Source: Chryseobacterium gotjawalense (lineage in GTDB: Bacteria > Bacteroidota > Bacteroidia > Flavobacteriales > Weeksellaceae). Taken from it: a stretch of DNA of 64,000 bases. Below are positions 1 to 8,741 of the stretch, one piece after another. The stretch's first letter is position 1. Every line of letters starts with the position of its first letter. The notes under the pieces were generated by a model. The model was given only the letters and a program-made list of their open reading frames with translations. It searched no databases and was not told the DNA's origin. The position numbers were made by a program, and so were the translations under genes. The DNA lies in contig NZ_CP124855.1 of the NCBI RefSeq assembly GCF_030012525.1, forward strand, positions 2,914,001 through 2,978,000, in the 5' to 3' direction.

Positions 1-329
1 TGCATTGAAGTGAATTGCGCTATTTTAGGTAAAATTTGATCTTCAAGTTTAATGGGATAAGCGATATAGGAACTTGGTCCGCCACACGCCTTGGAACCAA
101 TGGCAGTGAATTTCCAGTCTTTTGAATCCGCACATATTTCAGTGCTGATGAGGGAATCTATCTCTTTGGTGAGGTTTTTCATTTCAAGCTGGTCTGCCTG
201 CTGTGAAAAATGATTTTCCGGTTTCAGCGCAATGTCTTTAGGCAAGGTCTCCACGTCCGTCACTCTTTTTTTGGACGAACAGGAGGCTAAGGTCAAAACT
301 GAAAGGGTAATAATCAATAAATGTTTCAT
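1..329 (-). CDS. Putative lipoprotein, partial (3' end beyond window)
   Basis: Only the first 109 or so residues are inside the window; the rest runs off the left edge. The N-terminus is a clear lipoprotein signal, MKHLLIITLSVLTLASC, with lipobox LASC, so the mature protein should begin at Cys17 and be anchored in the cell envelope. The visible mature part is hydrophilic, with a lysine/glutamate-rich stretch and two further cysteines (in EICADSK and KACGGPS). I do not recognise a family. The start codon is set by the signal peptide and by a minus-strand -7 promoter element 24 bases upstream. It is transcribed divergently from the helicase gene. Confidence 0.75.
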   Translation of the reverse strand, partial: MKHLLIITLSVLTLASCSSKKRVTDVETLPKDIALKPENHFSQQADQLEMKNLTKEIDSLISTEICADSKDWKFTAIGSKACGGPSSYIAYPIKLEDQILPKIAQFTSM

Positions 330-352
330 TGTAAATGTTTTCTTCTGCATTA

Positions 353-360
353 CAAAAATA
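353..360 (-). promoter_or_regulatory. Bacteroidota -7 promoter element for the lipoprotein gene
   Basis: The minus strand reads TATTTTTG, an exact match to TAnnTTTG, ending 24 bases before the lipoprotein start. I saw no clear -33 TTG at the usual distance. Confidence 0.45.
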
Positions 361-549
361 CAGCCTTTTTTGCAATGTTAAAGGAACAGTGACATTATCG
401 GAGTTCAAATGTATTAAAATTCAATTTTTTCCTCTTTAAAAAAGCTTTTTTTTATGTATTCAATTTGTCATTTTTAAATGAAATTCGTGTATTAGTGGCT
501 AAAAACCAGATGCACTGATTTTCACCATGGTAATTGTATTCAATTTTCT

Positions 550-557
550 TAAATTTG
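550..557 (+). promoter_or_regulatory. Possible -7 element immediately before the helicase start
   Basis: TAAATTTG matches TAnnTTTG but ends only four bases before the ATG. If it is used, transcription would begin at or next to the start codon and give a leaderless mRNA. The only nearby TTG (534-536) is 13 bases upstream, closer than the usual 17-23, so this is a moderate call. Confidence 0.35.
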
Positions 558-561
558 ACCG

Positions 562-2682
562 ATGGACGAATCTCTCTTTAATTTAGCCGAACACACGAAC
601 CGCAGTATTTTTTTAACGGGAAAAGCGGGGACAGGAAAAACGACTTTTCTGAATGAGTTTGTAAAGAAAACCAAGAAGAAACACATTGTCGTAGCGCCAA
701 CCGGAATCGCCGCCATCAACGCTGGCGGTGTGACGATTCATTCCATGTTCGGACTTCCATTGAGAACTTTTATTCCGACGACCGACCGGATCGACAGCAA
801 TCTGGGAAACAATATTTCCGATTTGATGCAGCATTTCAAATACCGAAAAGACAAACTCAAATTGTTGCGGGAAATAGAAATTATCATCATCGATGAGGTT
901 TCTATGTTGCGTGCCGATGTCTTGGATATGATGGATTTTTCGCTGCGTTTTGTACGACGCAATCAGCAGAAATTCGGTGGCGTTCAGATGTTGTTTATCG
1001 GTGATCTCTACCAGCTTCCGCCAGTGGTTCGCGATGAACATTTCTTAGGCCAGTATTATAAATCTCCTTTTTTCTTCGAAAGTTATGCATTGAAGGAAAT
1101 GCCTTTAATCACCATAGAACTGACTACCGTTTATCGGCAGACCGACGAAAAGTTTTTGGATATTCTGAATGATATCCGCGACGGTGCGGTAGGTAATATC
1201 GATTTTGAAACTTTAAATGAAAGATATATTCCCGACTTCGAACCGACCGATGAACCTTATGTTTATCTGACTTCACACAACAGAATGGCCGACGAAATCA
1301 ACCAGAAAAAACTGGCCGAACTGAAAGGAAAACCTTATATATACCGTGCAGATATTATTGGAAATTTCAATGAAAACCAGTATCCCAACGAAGAAGAACT
1401 GCAGTTGAAAGTCGGTGCCCAGGTCATGTTTATCCGAAACGATGCGAGCAGTGAAAAGAGATATTTCAATGGTAAGCTCGCTGAAGTAATGGGGTTAGAT
1501 GAGAAAGAAATTACCGTGCTCATCGATGGTGACGAGGAAGTCTTTAAAATAAAAAAAGAAACCTGGGAACAGAAAAGATACGGTTTAGATGCCGATAAAA
1601 ACATTACAGAAGATGTTTTAGGGAGTTTCCAGCAATATCCGGTTCGCCTGGCTTGGGCCGTGACCATTCATAAATCGCAGGGGCTGACTTTTGACCGTCT
1701 GATTATTGATGCCGGAAAATCTTTCGCTTCAGGGCAGGTTTATGTGGCGCTTTCGCGGTGCCGGACTTTAGAAGGAATTGTGTTAAAGTCTAAAATCACA
1801 CCGAATGTTATTTTTGCCGACCGCCGGGTGTCAAAGTTTCAGGATGAAACCAACGCGAACGAAAAAGTTGAAGAGATTCTTCAGGCTGAAAAATACGATT
1901 ACAGCATCAAAAAAGTGATCAGCAGTTTAGACTGTCTGTGGTTCAAACATTCCCTGGAGAAATGGTTTCAAACCACCAAAACCAGCAAAGCACTTGATAA
2001 AAATAAAGCCACTTTTTTATACCAAAGCATTAAACCGAAGATTGAAAACTTTGGCAATGTTTACCAGAAGTTTGAAAAAATAATGGTTCAGAAAACCCAT
2101 AAATTCATCAATGGTGATGAAGAGTGGAGCGAAATCGAAACCAAAGCAAAAGGAGCGGTGAATTTCTTTTTTACGAAAGTAAATATAGAAGTATTTCAGC
2201 CTTTGCTTGATTTTTATTCTGAGAACAAAGGCACGAAAGGGCTCAAAGAATACAACGAAGATTTTCGTGTTTTTCTGGATGATTTAGAAGATTATCTGAA
2301 TGACCTGAAAAAAGTGTATTTATTGGAAGCGCCCCTTTTCAATACCGAAAATAATATTACCATTTCTACGAAAGTTGCCAAAATCCCTTCTCATATCCTG
2401 ACCTTCCAGTTGTTTGAAGACGGCAAAACCATTCCTGAAATCGCGAAAGAAAGAGGGTTGGTTACCGAAACCATTTTCGGTCATCTTGCCAAATTCGCCG
2501 AGCAGGGATTATTGGATTTATCCAGAATTTTTGATAAAGAAAAGATCAAAACTTTTGAAAAGGAGTTCAAGAAAAATTCCTACGAAACCTTAAACGATTG
2601 GAAAAAAGCATTGCCGAACGATTTTGAATTCAATGAAATCCGTTTGTTGCTGAATCACTTTACCCATAAGAACTCTAAGTAA
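562..2682 (+). CDS. PIF1/RecD-like SF1 DNA helicase with C-terminal helix-turn-helix domain
   Basis: ATP-dependent helicase of superfamily 1, PIF1-like, 706 residues. Seen directly: Walker A GKAGTGKT at residues 20-27, a Walker B-like IIIDEVSML near 110, an SF1 motif around 360 (AVTIHKSQGLTFDRL), and the motif VI-like region QVYVALSRCRTLEGI. The C-terminal third is a long helical linker followed by a small HTH-like segment at about 610-660 (IPEIAKERGLVTETIFGHL), typical of bacterial helicases carrying a helicase-associated HTH domain. The role is probably DNA unwinding in repair or replication; the exact substrate cannot be told from sequence. It stands alone, divergent from the lipoprotein and convergent with lnt. 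Confidence 0.85.
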   Translation: MDESLFNLAEHTNRSIFLTGKAGTGKTTFLNEFVKKTKKKHIVVAPTGIAAINAGGVTIHSMFGLPLRTFIPTTDRIDSNLGNNISDLMQHFKYRKDKLKLLREIEIIIIDEVSMLRADVLDMMDFSLRFVRRNQQKFGGVQMLFIGDLYQLPPVVRDEHFLGQYYKSPFFFESYALKEMPLITIELTTVYRQTDEKFLDILNDIRDGAVGNIDFETLNERYIPDFEPTDEPYVYLTSHNRMADEINQKKLAELKGKPYIYRADIIGNFNENQYPNEEELQLKVGAQVMFIRNDASSEKRYFNGKLAEVMGLDEKEITVLIDGDEEVFKIKKETWEQKRYGLDADKNITEDVLGSFQQYPVRLAWAVTIHKSQGLTFDRLIIDAGKSFASGQVYVALSRCRTLEGIVLKSKITPNVIFADRRVSKFQDETNANEKVEEILQAEKYDYSIKKVISSLDCLWFKHSLEKWFQTTKTSKALDKNKATFLYQSIKPKIENFGNVYQKFEKIMVQKTHKFINGDEEWSEIETKAKGAVNFFFTKVNIEVFQPLLDFYSENKGTKGLKEYNEDFRVFLDDLEDYLNDLKKVYLLEAPLFNTENNITISTKVAKIPSHILTFQLFEDGKTIPEIAKERGLVTETIFGHLAKFAEQGLLDLSRIFDKEKIKTFEKEFKKNSYETLNDWKKALPNDFEFNEIRLLLNHFTHKNSK

Positions 2683-3177
2683 GAAGTTAAACCCCAAAAG
2701 TCACAAAAGTTTTATTATCACTCAAGTAAATATAATTCTTCTGAAAAGTTTACAAAATTTTCAATGAATCTTATAGTGAATTTTCACCATTAAGATTTAA
2801 TGAAGAAATTAAGTTCATTAAGAACTCCTTCGGAAATTACTGCGCACAAATCTTCATGCACTTTTCAGCAGCTTAAAAACTTCAACACAACTTTGTGACT
2901 GTGTGGTTGAAAAAATAATTTACAGCAACTTTTGCCATCTTTTGAAAGACTTATTAAAATCAAACTTTTGCGCCTTTTGCGGTTAAAAAAAATTGAAAAT
3001 TAAAAGCAGAAATTGAACCATTAAGAGATTAAGAATAATTAAGAGAGCACTCCTTTTAGCGGTCAATTCTTAATCTTCCTTAATGCCTTAATGTTGAAAA
3101 AATTTCATTCAATTCTTCAAGCTATTTTAATAAAAACTTACAATAATCTCAATCCGTGAAATCCGTGAGCGCACTTT
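2683..3177. repeat. Intergenic region with dispersed repeat words and an inverted repeat
   Basis: This gap lies between two convergent genes and has no gene. Positions 3020-3036 and 3066-3084 form an inverted repeat built on ATTAAGA / TCTTAAT with a two-base bulge and a loop of about 30 bases; it may end transcription from one or both sides. The word CTTAATGCCTTAATG recurs near 6070. The phrases TTTTGCGCCTTTTGCGG (about 2967) and CTTTGTGACTGTGTGG (about 2891) recur in variant form near 18,903 and 12,249, so the gap is made partly of dispersed repeat fragments. Confidence 0.5.
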
Positions 3178-4839
3178 TTACCTTTTAATCACAATTTTCT
3201 TTATCGGTTCCTGCGGTTTTCTGTTCTGATATTTTTTAATCCAGTTATAAAAAATCAGAAAGCCGAAAACGAAAATAGAAAGCCGCGATAATAAATCTCC
3301 CGTTCGGGTATAAAAAGTCTGGTGATCATACAGATCAATTTTCGCAAAAAGAGCTGTTTTGTCGCCATAAAAGGTATCTGCCACCACATCACCTTTCACA
3401 TCGATATGCGCAGAAATCCCGCTGTTGGCAGATCTCGCAATTTCACGCCGGGTTTCTATGGCGCGCATTTTGGCATAAGCCAGAAGTTGTTTGTGACCTT
3501 GTGTAACGCCCCACCAGGAATCGTTCGTCATAATTCCTAAAAAGTTCGCGCCTTTTTTAACGTAATCTGTAACGAATTCCCCGTAAATACTTTCGTAGCA
3601 AATAATCGGCGCCATTTTTCCTTTGTTAAAAGGATTGTCGAACACCTTTCTTTCTTCGTCAATTCCCAGAGAAGCAGTTGTTCCGCCCAGATCCAACATC
3701 GCATTTCCGAGAATGGGTTTCAGTATATTGATGTAAGGGAAAATCTCTACACCCGGCACGAGTTTACCTTTGTGATAAACTTCTATTTTTTGGTTAGGGA
3801 TGATTTGAATGGCAGAATTATAACTGTCCACGTACATTCCCTGCGAAGTCTGGTACGCGGTTTTTGATCTTTCATTTTCATTGGCGTAAAAACGGTGGGA
3901 TGAAATTCCCGTGGCAAAAACAGATTTCGGATGTTTCGTTAAAAATTCTTTCGTTTTATTTAAAAGTTCGCTGTGTTCAAAACCCGTTTCAGAAATCGAA
4001 CCAAAGCCGGGAAGTGAAGTTTCGGGACCGATATAATAATCGATTTGTCCGTTTGAATTTTCTTCGGCTAAAGTCAGTAAATCATTTAAAATGGTTAAAC
4101 TGTCCTTTGAATATTTTTCGGTGTAGGGGTTTAAGTCCGGCTGCAGCATTAAAACATTGACCGACCCAATGGGTTTTAAATCAAAGTTTTGGTATTTCAC
4201 CACTGAAATGATCATGGGCAAAGCAATTCCCGCAACAAGAATGGAGGAGTTGATGATTAAGGATTTTCTTTTTCTGCCGGCTTCCCAAATTCGTAATGTG
4301 TAGAAAGCAAAAACATTCACCAGTAAAATCCAGAAACTTCCGCCTGTTGCCCCAAAGGTGTCATACCACTGAATCAGCTGCGGATAATCGGCAAATGCGT
4401 TTCCTAAATTCAACCACGGCCAGGTGAATTCCCAGCTCAAATGGATTTTTTCCCAAACCATCCAGACGGCAACCAAGAAGGTCAGTCCGAAATAAGTTCC
4501 CTGCGCGTTTTTATACCAATGATAACATTGAAAAATAAAGGAATAAAAGAGAGAATTCAATAAAACCGGGACCACAACGGCTAATAAAGAATTGGTGCCG
4601 TCCGGATTTTTCGCTCCGTATAACCACCCGGTGGTGACGATATTCCAAATCACGAAACAGAGGAAAGTCAGTCCGAAAATTGCCCTGCCTTTCTTTTTGA
4701 TTTTAGAAAATTTAGAAATATCATGTTCGATTATTAATAAAGGAACGAGCGCAAAAAATATAAAAAACGGAATGCCGTACGTGGGCCATGAAATACTCAG
4801 CAGAACCGCCGAGAGTAAGGACAAAATAATATATTTCAT
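3178..4839 (-). CDS. lnt: Apolipoprotein N-acyltransferase
   Basis: Adds the third acyl chain to the N-terminal cysteine of lipoproteins in the inner membrane, the last step of lipoprotein maturation. At 553 residues it has the family layout: a hydrophobic N-terminal half with several membrane segments (about residues 1-220), a nitrilase-like catalytic domain (about 230-500), and a final membrane segment near 515-535. The catalytic triad regions are visible: Glu in GPETSLPGFG, Lys in YHKGKLVPG, and Cys in PIICYESIYGEF. The start is supported by a -7 promoter element 27 bases upstream. It is monocistronic and convergent with the helicase. Confidence 0.93.
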   Translation of the reverse strand: MKYIILSLLSAVLLSISWPTYGIPFFIFFALVPLLIIEHDISKFSKIKKKGRAIFGLTFLCFVIWNIVTTGWLYGAKNPDGTNSLLAVVVPVLLNSLFYSFIFQCYHWYKNAQGTYFGLTFLVAVWMVWEKIHLSWEFTWPWLNLGNAFADYPQLIQWYDTFGATGGSFWILLVNVFAFYTLRIWEAGRKRKSLIINSSILVAGIALPMIISVVKYQNFDLKPIGSVNVLMLQPDLNPYTEKYSKDSLTILNDLLTLAEENSNGQIDYYIGPETSLPGFGSISETGFEHSELLNKTKEFLTKHPKSVFATGISSHRFYANENERSKTAYQTSQGMYVDSYNSAIQIIPNQKIEVYHKGKLVPGVEIFPYINILKPILGNAMLDLGGTTASLGIDEERKVFDNPFNKGKMAPIICYESIYGEFVTDYVKKGANFLGIMTNDSWWGVTQGHKQLLAYAKMRAIETRREIARSANSGISAHIDVKGDVVADTFYGDKTALFAKIDLYDHQTFYTRTGDLLSRLSIFVFGFLIFYNWIKKYQNRKPQEPIKKIVIKR

Positions 4840-4865
4840 AAGTTGTTTAAAACGAATTTAATTTT

Positions 4866-4873
4866 CAAAGATA
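4866..4873 (-). promoter_or_regulatory. -7 promoter element for lnt
   Basis: The minus strand reads TATCTTTG, an exact TAnnTTTG match, 27 bases before the lnt start. No good -33 TTG was seen. Confidence 0.45.
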
Positions 4874-4909
4874 AGGATTTCTGTTTCTGCATTGAAATGT
4901 AATCTTTTT

Positions 4910-5560
4910 GCCACGAATGCACGAATTTTTTATTGTTTTGAGGAATAAAAGTATTCGTCAAAATGCTGGAAATTAATGATTTAAGAAATGTTCGTGCATT
5001 CGTGGCCTTGTTTATTTTTGCCACGAATACACGAATTTTTTACTGTTTGGAGGAATAAAATTATTCGTCAAATTACTGGAAATTAATGATTTGAGAAATA
5101 TTCGTGCATTCGTGGCTTTGTTTATTTTTGCCACGAATACACGAATTTTTTACTGTTTGGAGGAGTGGAAATGTTCTTCAAATTACTGTAAATTACTGAT
5201 TTGAGAAATATTCGTGCATTCGTGGCTTTGTTTATTTTTGCCACGAATGCACGAATTTTTTACTGTTTTGAGGAATGAAATTATTCGTCAAATTACTGGA
5301 AATTAATTATTTGAGAAAGATTCGTGCATTCGTGGCCTTGTTTATTTTTGCCACGAATGCACGAATTTTTTACTGTTTTGAGGAATGAAATTAATCGTCA
5401 AATTACTGGAAATTAATGATTTGAGGAAATATTCGTGCTATTTAGTTTTGCCACGAATGCACGAATTTATTTCTGTTTGGAGGAATAAAATTATTCATCA
5501 AATACTCCATTATTTTGATGGGAATTGAAATGATTTTAGAAAGATCCGTGCATTCGTGGC
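4910..5560. repeat. Six-copy palindromic tandem repeat, period 110 bp
   Basis: Units begin with GCCACGAATGCACGAAT (or the ...ATACACG... variant) at 4910, 5020, 5130, 5240, 5350 and 5450, so the spacing is 110, 110, 110, 110 and 100 bases. Each unit ends with the inverse word ATTCGTGCATTCGTGGC. The end of one unit and the start of the next therefore form a 17-bp stem around a loop of about 14 T-rich bases. The fifth unit is shortened and has lost most of its right arm. A lone copy of the same palindrome lies at 16,856-16,911. There are no unique spacers and no coding capacity. It separates lnt from folB. Confidence 0.9.
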
Positions 5561-5575
5561 TAATGTCGTCTAAAG

Positions 5576-5935
5576 CTAAAACTGATTTTCGATCTCCACG
5601 CTTACGCCGTGCATTTCGCCCGTCATTGGCGGATTGGTTTTGGTGATTTTAATTTTAATAAAGGAAATCTGCGGAAAAGCCAGTTTGATATTTTTCAGAA
5701 TTCTGCCCGCCACATGTTCCATCAATTTGGAGGGAATTTTCATTTCCTGATGAATGATATCGTTGATGGCTGCGTAATTGATGGTGTCGTTTAAATCATC
5801 CGTTCCTACGGCTTTCCACAAATCGGCCTGAACTTCCACATTCAAAAGATAAAACGTTCCGATGAGCGTTTCCTCGGGAAGTGCGCCGTGGTAAGCGTAA
5901 ATTTTCAGGTCTTCTATAATTATTTTTGAAGTCAT
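5576..5935 (-). CDS. folB: Dihydroneopterin aldolase
   Basis: Converts 7,8-dihydroneopterin to 6-hydroxymethyl-7,8-dihydropterin and glycolaldehyde in folate synthesis. Its 119 residues match the usual FolB length. Family signatures seen: KIIIEDLKIYAYHGALPEE at the N-terminus, with the substrate-side YHG, the DTINYAAI stretch in the middle, and the KITKTNPPM motif near the C-terminus with its conserved lysine. It is a cytosolic, single-gene unit downstream of the 110-bp array. A -7 element lies 44 bases upstream. Confidence 0.93.
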   Translation of the reverse strand: MTSKIIIEDLKIYAYHGALPEETLIGTFYLLNVEVQADLWKAVGTDDLNDTINYAAINDIIHQEMKIPSKLMEHVAGRILKNIKLAFPQISFIKIKITKTNPPMTGEMHGVSVEIENQF

Positions 5936-5978
5936 TTTTTTAGATTTATTTTACCGCAAAAGACGCCAGGATTTTAAA

Positions 5979-5986
5979 CAAAAATA
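5979..5986 (-). promoter_or_regulatory. Possible -7 promoter element for folB
   Basis: The minus strand reads TATTTTTG, matching TAnnTTTG, 44 bases before folB. It gives a leader of about 35 bases if used. Confidence 0.4.
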
Positions 5987-6126
5987 CTGTTTAAAAAGGG
6001 ACGTGAATATTTCACATAGCAAAAATTAAAGTAATTATTAACGGCTGTTTTCAGTCATCTTAATTCATCTTAATGCCTTAATGTTTAAAAAAAATATGCC
6101 CAAATACCCAAGCATCCGTCAACTTA

Positions 6127-7146
6127 TCATTTAATCGTCGTCGATAATTCCAGCATCGCTTCAATCGGTTTCAGTGCTTTCAGGCGCAACTCTTCATCCA
6201 TGGTGATTTCCGGCAGCTCGTATTTCATGCAGAGATAGAGTTTTTCCAGCGTATTTCTTTTCATATAAAAACATTCCGAGCAGTTGCATGATTCATCGAA
6301 AACCAAGGCTGGCATCAGTTTTTTGTGCGGAGCACGTTTTTGCATTTCGTGAAGAATTCCCTCTTCGGTGGCTACGATGAATTCCTGAGCATCGTCTTTT
6401 TCCACAAAATTTAAGAGTGCAGAAGTGGAACCCACGAAATGAGCCAAATCTAAAACAGGCGTTTCACTTTCCGGATGTGCGATGAGTTTTGCGTGAGGAT
6501 GATCGGCCATTTGTTGGGCGATTCTTTCCATAGAAAAAGCTTCATGAACGATACAGCTTCCGTCCCAGAGAATCATCTCGCGGCCGGTTTTCTTCATTAA
6601 ATATTTCCCCAAATTCTTGTCCGGTGCGAAAATAATAGGTCGGTCTTCCGGTAACGACCGAATGATGGTTTCGGCATTGGAGCTGGTAACGATGATGTCT
6701 GATTCTGCTTTGGTTTCGGCGTTACAGTTGATGTAAGTCGCGATTAAAGCGTTCGGGTGTTTTGCCCGCATTGCCCGCAAACCTGCACCACTGCAACCGT
6801 CTGCCAGTGAACAGCCAGCCTGCGTATCTGGCAGGACGACTTTTTTTGTAGGATTCAGAATCTTTGCTGCTTCTGCCATAAAATGAACGCCACAAAAAGC
6901 AATCATATCCGCATCGGTATCTTTTGCCGCACGCGCTAACTGGAGGGAATCACCCAAATAATCGGCAATATCCTGAATGGCTGCAGGTTGGTAGTAATGC
7001 GCCAAAATCACGGCGTTTTTTTCTTTTTTAAGATCTAAAATGGCTTTTACCAAATCTTCACCCTGTGGAATGATTAAATCTTTAATATTTAAAAAACCCC
7101 TTACGGGAAGGTTGTCTTTTGCGGTTTCTAAATTTTCTGTGCTCAT
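6127..7146 (-). CDS. nadA: Quinolinate synthase
   Basis: Condenses iminoaspartate with dihydroxyacetone phosphate to quinolinate, in de novo NAD synthesis. Its 339 residues fit the family. The cysteines that can hold the [4Fe-4S] cluster are visible: [22 protein letters not shown], and [14 protein letters not shown]. The substrate-binding motif [19 protein letters not shown] is near residue 50. It follows the reductase gene by three bases, so it is probably cotranscribed with gmk and that gene. nadB and nadC are not in the window. Confidence 0.95.
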   Translation of the reverse strand: MSTENLETAKDNLPVRGFLNIKDLIIPQGEDLVKAILDLKKEKNAVILAHYYQPAAIQDIADYLGDSLQLARAAKDTDADMIAFCGVHFMAEAAKILNPTKKVVLPDTQAGCSLADGCSGAGLRAMRAKHPNALIATYINCNAETKAESDIIVTSSNAETIIRSLPEDRPIIFAPDKNLGKYLMKKTGREMILWDGSCIVHEAFSMERIAQQMADHPHAKLIAHPESETPVLDLAHFVGSTSALLNFVEKDDAQEFIVATEEGILHEMQKRAPHKKLMPALVFDESCNCSECFYMKRNTLEKLYLCMKYELPEITMDEELRLKALKPIEAMLELSTTIK

Positions 7147-7149
7147 GGG

Positions 7150-7881
7150 TTAAAAATATTTAGGATTGGGATGTATAAATGTATAATTAAAATCTTGAAT
7201 TAAATGCTGGGAAGAAATGATTCTTTGGGGTTGAATTTCTTTTTTATCGCTGCTGCTTTTATTTTCCAGATTCAGAATCTCTGCGATTGACGGATGTTCC
7301 GGAGCCACGAGATTGTAAGTTTCCGCTTTTATTTCAGAATGAATCAGTTGTTCTGCGACAGACAAAATATCTTCGTAATGAATATAATTGGTAAGCTTGT
7401 CAGGATTTTCCGGCAACCTGTTTTTAAAGAAATTTTGAAGCGACCGTTCGTCACCCATTAATCCGCCAAAACGCAAAATAGTGGTTTGTGGATATTTCTT
7501 TCGCACCAGATTTTCTGAGGAGACAATGTCTGGCCGTAAATTTCCGGTGTCGCTTTCAGTGAATACTTTGTCTTCCTGCGGATAAATTCCGGTCGAGCTG
7601 AAAAAGATGGTTTTTGGAAATTGTTTGTCGAGTTTTTCAAAACCCTCATGCCAGTCATTTCTCGAAATCGGCATACTGAAAATGGCAACGTCGACATCGT
7701 TTAAAAAATCAAAATCAAACGTTGAGCGAAAGTCCAGCAAATGAACTTCTGCCGCCACTTTCTTCAGCGGAATTATTTTATCGGGTGTGGTGGTCGTGGC
7801 GATGACATGGTGCTTTTTATCAGTCCAGTATTTGGCTAATTTTTCTCCAACCCAACCGCAACCGATAATGGCGATTCTCAT
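7150..7881 (-). CDS. SDR-family NAD(P)-binding epimerase/reductase
   Basis: Short atypical SDR protein of 243 residues with an N-terminal Rossmann motif MRIAIIGCGWVGEKLAKYW. The region FFSSTGIYPQ resembles the active-site strand of extended SDRs, and TNYIHYEDI is the usual downstream SDR signature. It resembles YeeZ-like proteins whose substrate is not established. The start codon overlaps the stop of gmk by four bases (ATGA), and nadA starts three bases after its stop. Translational coupling in a gmk-SDR-nadA operon is likely. Confidence 0.75.
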   Translation of the reverse strand: MRIAIIGCGWVGEKLAKYWTDKKHHVIATTTTPDKIIPLKKVAAEVHLLDFRSTFDFDFLNDVDVAIFSMPISRNDWHEGFEKLDKQFPKTIFFSSTGIYPQEDKVFTESDTGNLRPDIVSSENLVRKKYPQTTILRFGGLMGDERSLQNFFKNRLPENPDKLTNYIHYEDILSVAEQLIHSEIKAETYNLVAPEHPSIAEILNLENKSSSDKKEIQPQRIISSQHLIQDFNYTFIHPNPKYF

Positions 7882-8441
7882 GATTTCAAAAACTGCGTTA
7901 TTAAATTGTCGATTTCAATTTTAGCCACTTCCAACTGATCGTTGACTACAATTTTGTCGAATTCATTTTTAAAAGAGATTTCTTCTGTCGCTTTTGCAAC
8001 GCGCATGTGAATCGTTTCCAGGTCATCGGTTCCTCTTGCGATCAATCTTAATTCCAAAGCGGCCACCGAAGGCGGCATGATGAAAATAGACAGTGCTTTG
8101 TCGCCGAAATATTTTTTCAGGGCAATTCCGCCCTGCACATCCACATCGAAAATAACGACTTTTCCGCTGGCCCAGATGCGTTCGACTTCTGATTTCAAGG
8201 TCCCGTAATATTTGTCGGTATATACTTCTTCAAACTCTACGAAAGCCCCTTTAGTAATTTTCTGGCGAAATTCATCAGGAGTGATGAAATGATAATCGAT
8301 ACCGTGTTGTTCTTCGCCTCTCGGATTTCTCGTCGTACAGGAAATTGAAAATGCCAGTTCCGAAAAATGTTCCAGACAGTGTTTTACCAGAGTGGTTTTT
8401 CCACTTCCGGACGGAGCGGAGAATATGATTACTTTGTTCAT
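7878..8441 (-). CDS. gmk: Guanylate kinase
   Basis: Phosphorylates GMP to GDP with ATP. The P-loop APSGSGKTTL is at residues 7-16, followed by the GMP-binding segment SCTTRNPRGEEQHGIDYHF and the Walker B-like VVIFDVDVQGG. I chose the start at MNKVIIFSAPSG (187 residues, the usual Gmk length). The frame stays open upstream, but only through the 7-8-bp tandem repeat, which would encode a repetitive LSVYYLSVYYLSVY tail that no Gmk has. Its neighbour yicC is the common partner of gmk in many genomes. Confidence 0.95.
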   Translation of the reverse strand: MNKVIIFSAPSGSGKTTLVKHCLEHFSELAFSISCTTRNPRGEEQHGIDYHFITPDEFRQKITKGAFVEFEEVYTDKYYGTLKSEVERIWASGKVVIFDVDVQGGIALKKYFGDKALSIFIMPPSVAALELRLIARGTDDLETIHMRVAKATEEISFKNEFDKIVVNDQLEVAKIEIDNLITQFLKS

Positions 8442-8455
8442 TGGTTTTTTAATTT

Positions 8456-8510
8456 TATAGACGGAGAGATAATAGACGGATAGATAATAGACGGAGAGAT
8501 AAAAGATAAT
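8456..8510. repeat. Short tandem repeat (7-8-bp units) upstream of gmk
   Basis: Alternating units GAGAGAT/GATAGAT (7 bp) and AATAGACG (8 bp) are repeated about three times. It is the reverse complement of the (A/G)TCTATC-type repeat seen at several other gene borders. It lies in the 5' leader region of gmk. Confidence 0.85.
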
Positions 8511-8691
8511 TATGCATCTCCGATTCATGATTTTAATTTTTTAGTGCAAAGTAATATAAAGGTTTTATCTATAGACTCGCGGTTTCAGCTTTTTTAAGTT
8601 CGAAAAGTTGATGTCCACTTAGCACAAAGTTCGCAAGGATTTTACAATTACTTCTAATTATGGATCTGCATTTAGATAATCAATCAACTCT

Positions 8692-8740
8692 TTGGTCTAT
8701 CATCTATCCGTCTATCCTCTATCCGTCTATTATCTTTTAG
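8692..8740. repeat. Short tandem repeat (7-8-bp units) at the 3' end of yicC
   Basis: Units such as CTATCAT, CTATCCGT, CTATCCT and CTATTAT run up to two bases before the yicC stop codon. It lies in the opposite orientation to the copy beside gmk, so the two arrays bracket the gmk-yicC gap as inverted repeats about 200 bases apart. The DNA between them (8529-8690) shows nothing else I can name. Confidence 0.85.
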
Positions 8741-8741
8741 T

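Noticed and set aside
4836..5024. Minus-strand frame of 62 codons at the left end of the 110-bp array
   Set aside because: It is made of repeat arms and lnt leader DNA, and other units of the array do not keep the frame.
4910..5560. CRISPR array
   Set aside because: The entire 110-base unit is conserved with no unique spacers, and no cas gene is in the window. The same holds for the 150-bp array and the mosaic array.
8442..8528. N-terminal extension of guanylate kinase
   Set aside because: Would add 29 residues of LSVY repeats from the short tandem array; the normal Gmk start is inside.
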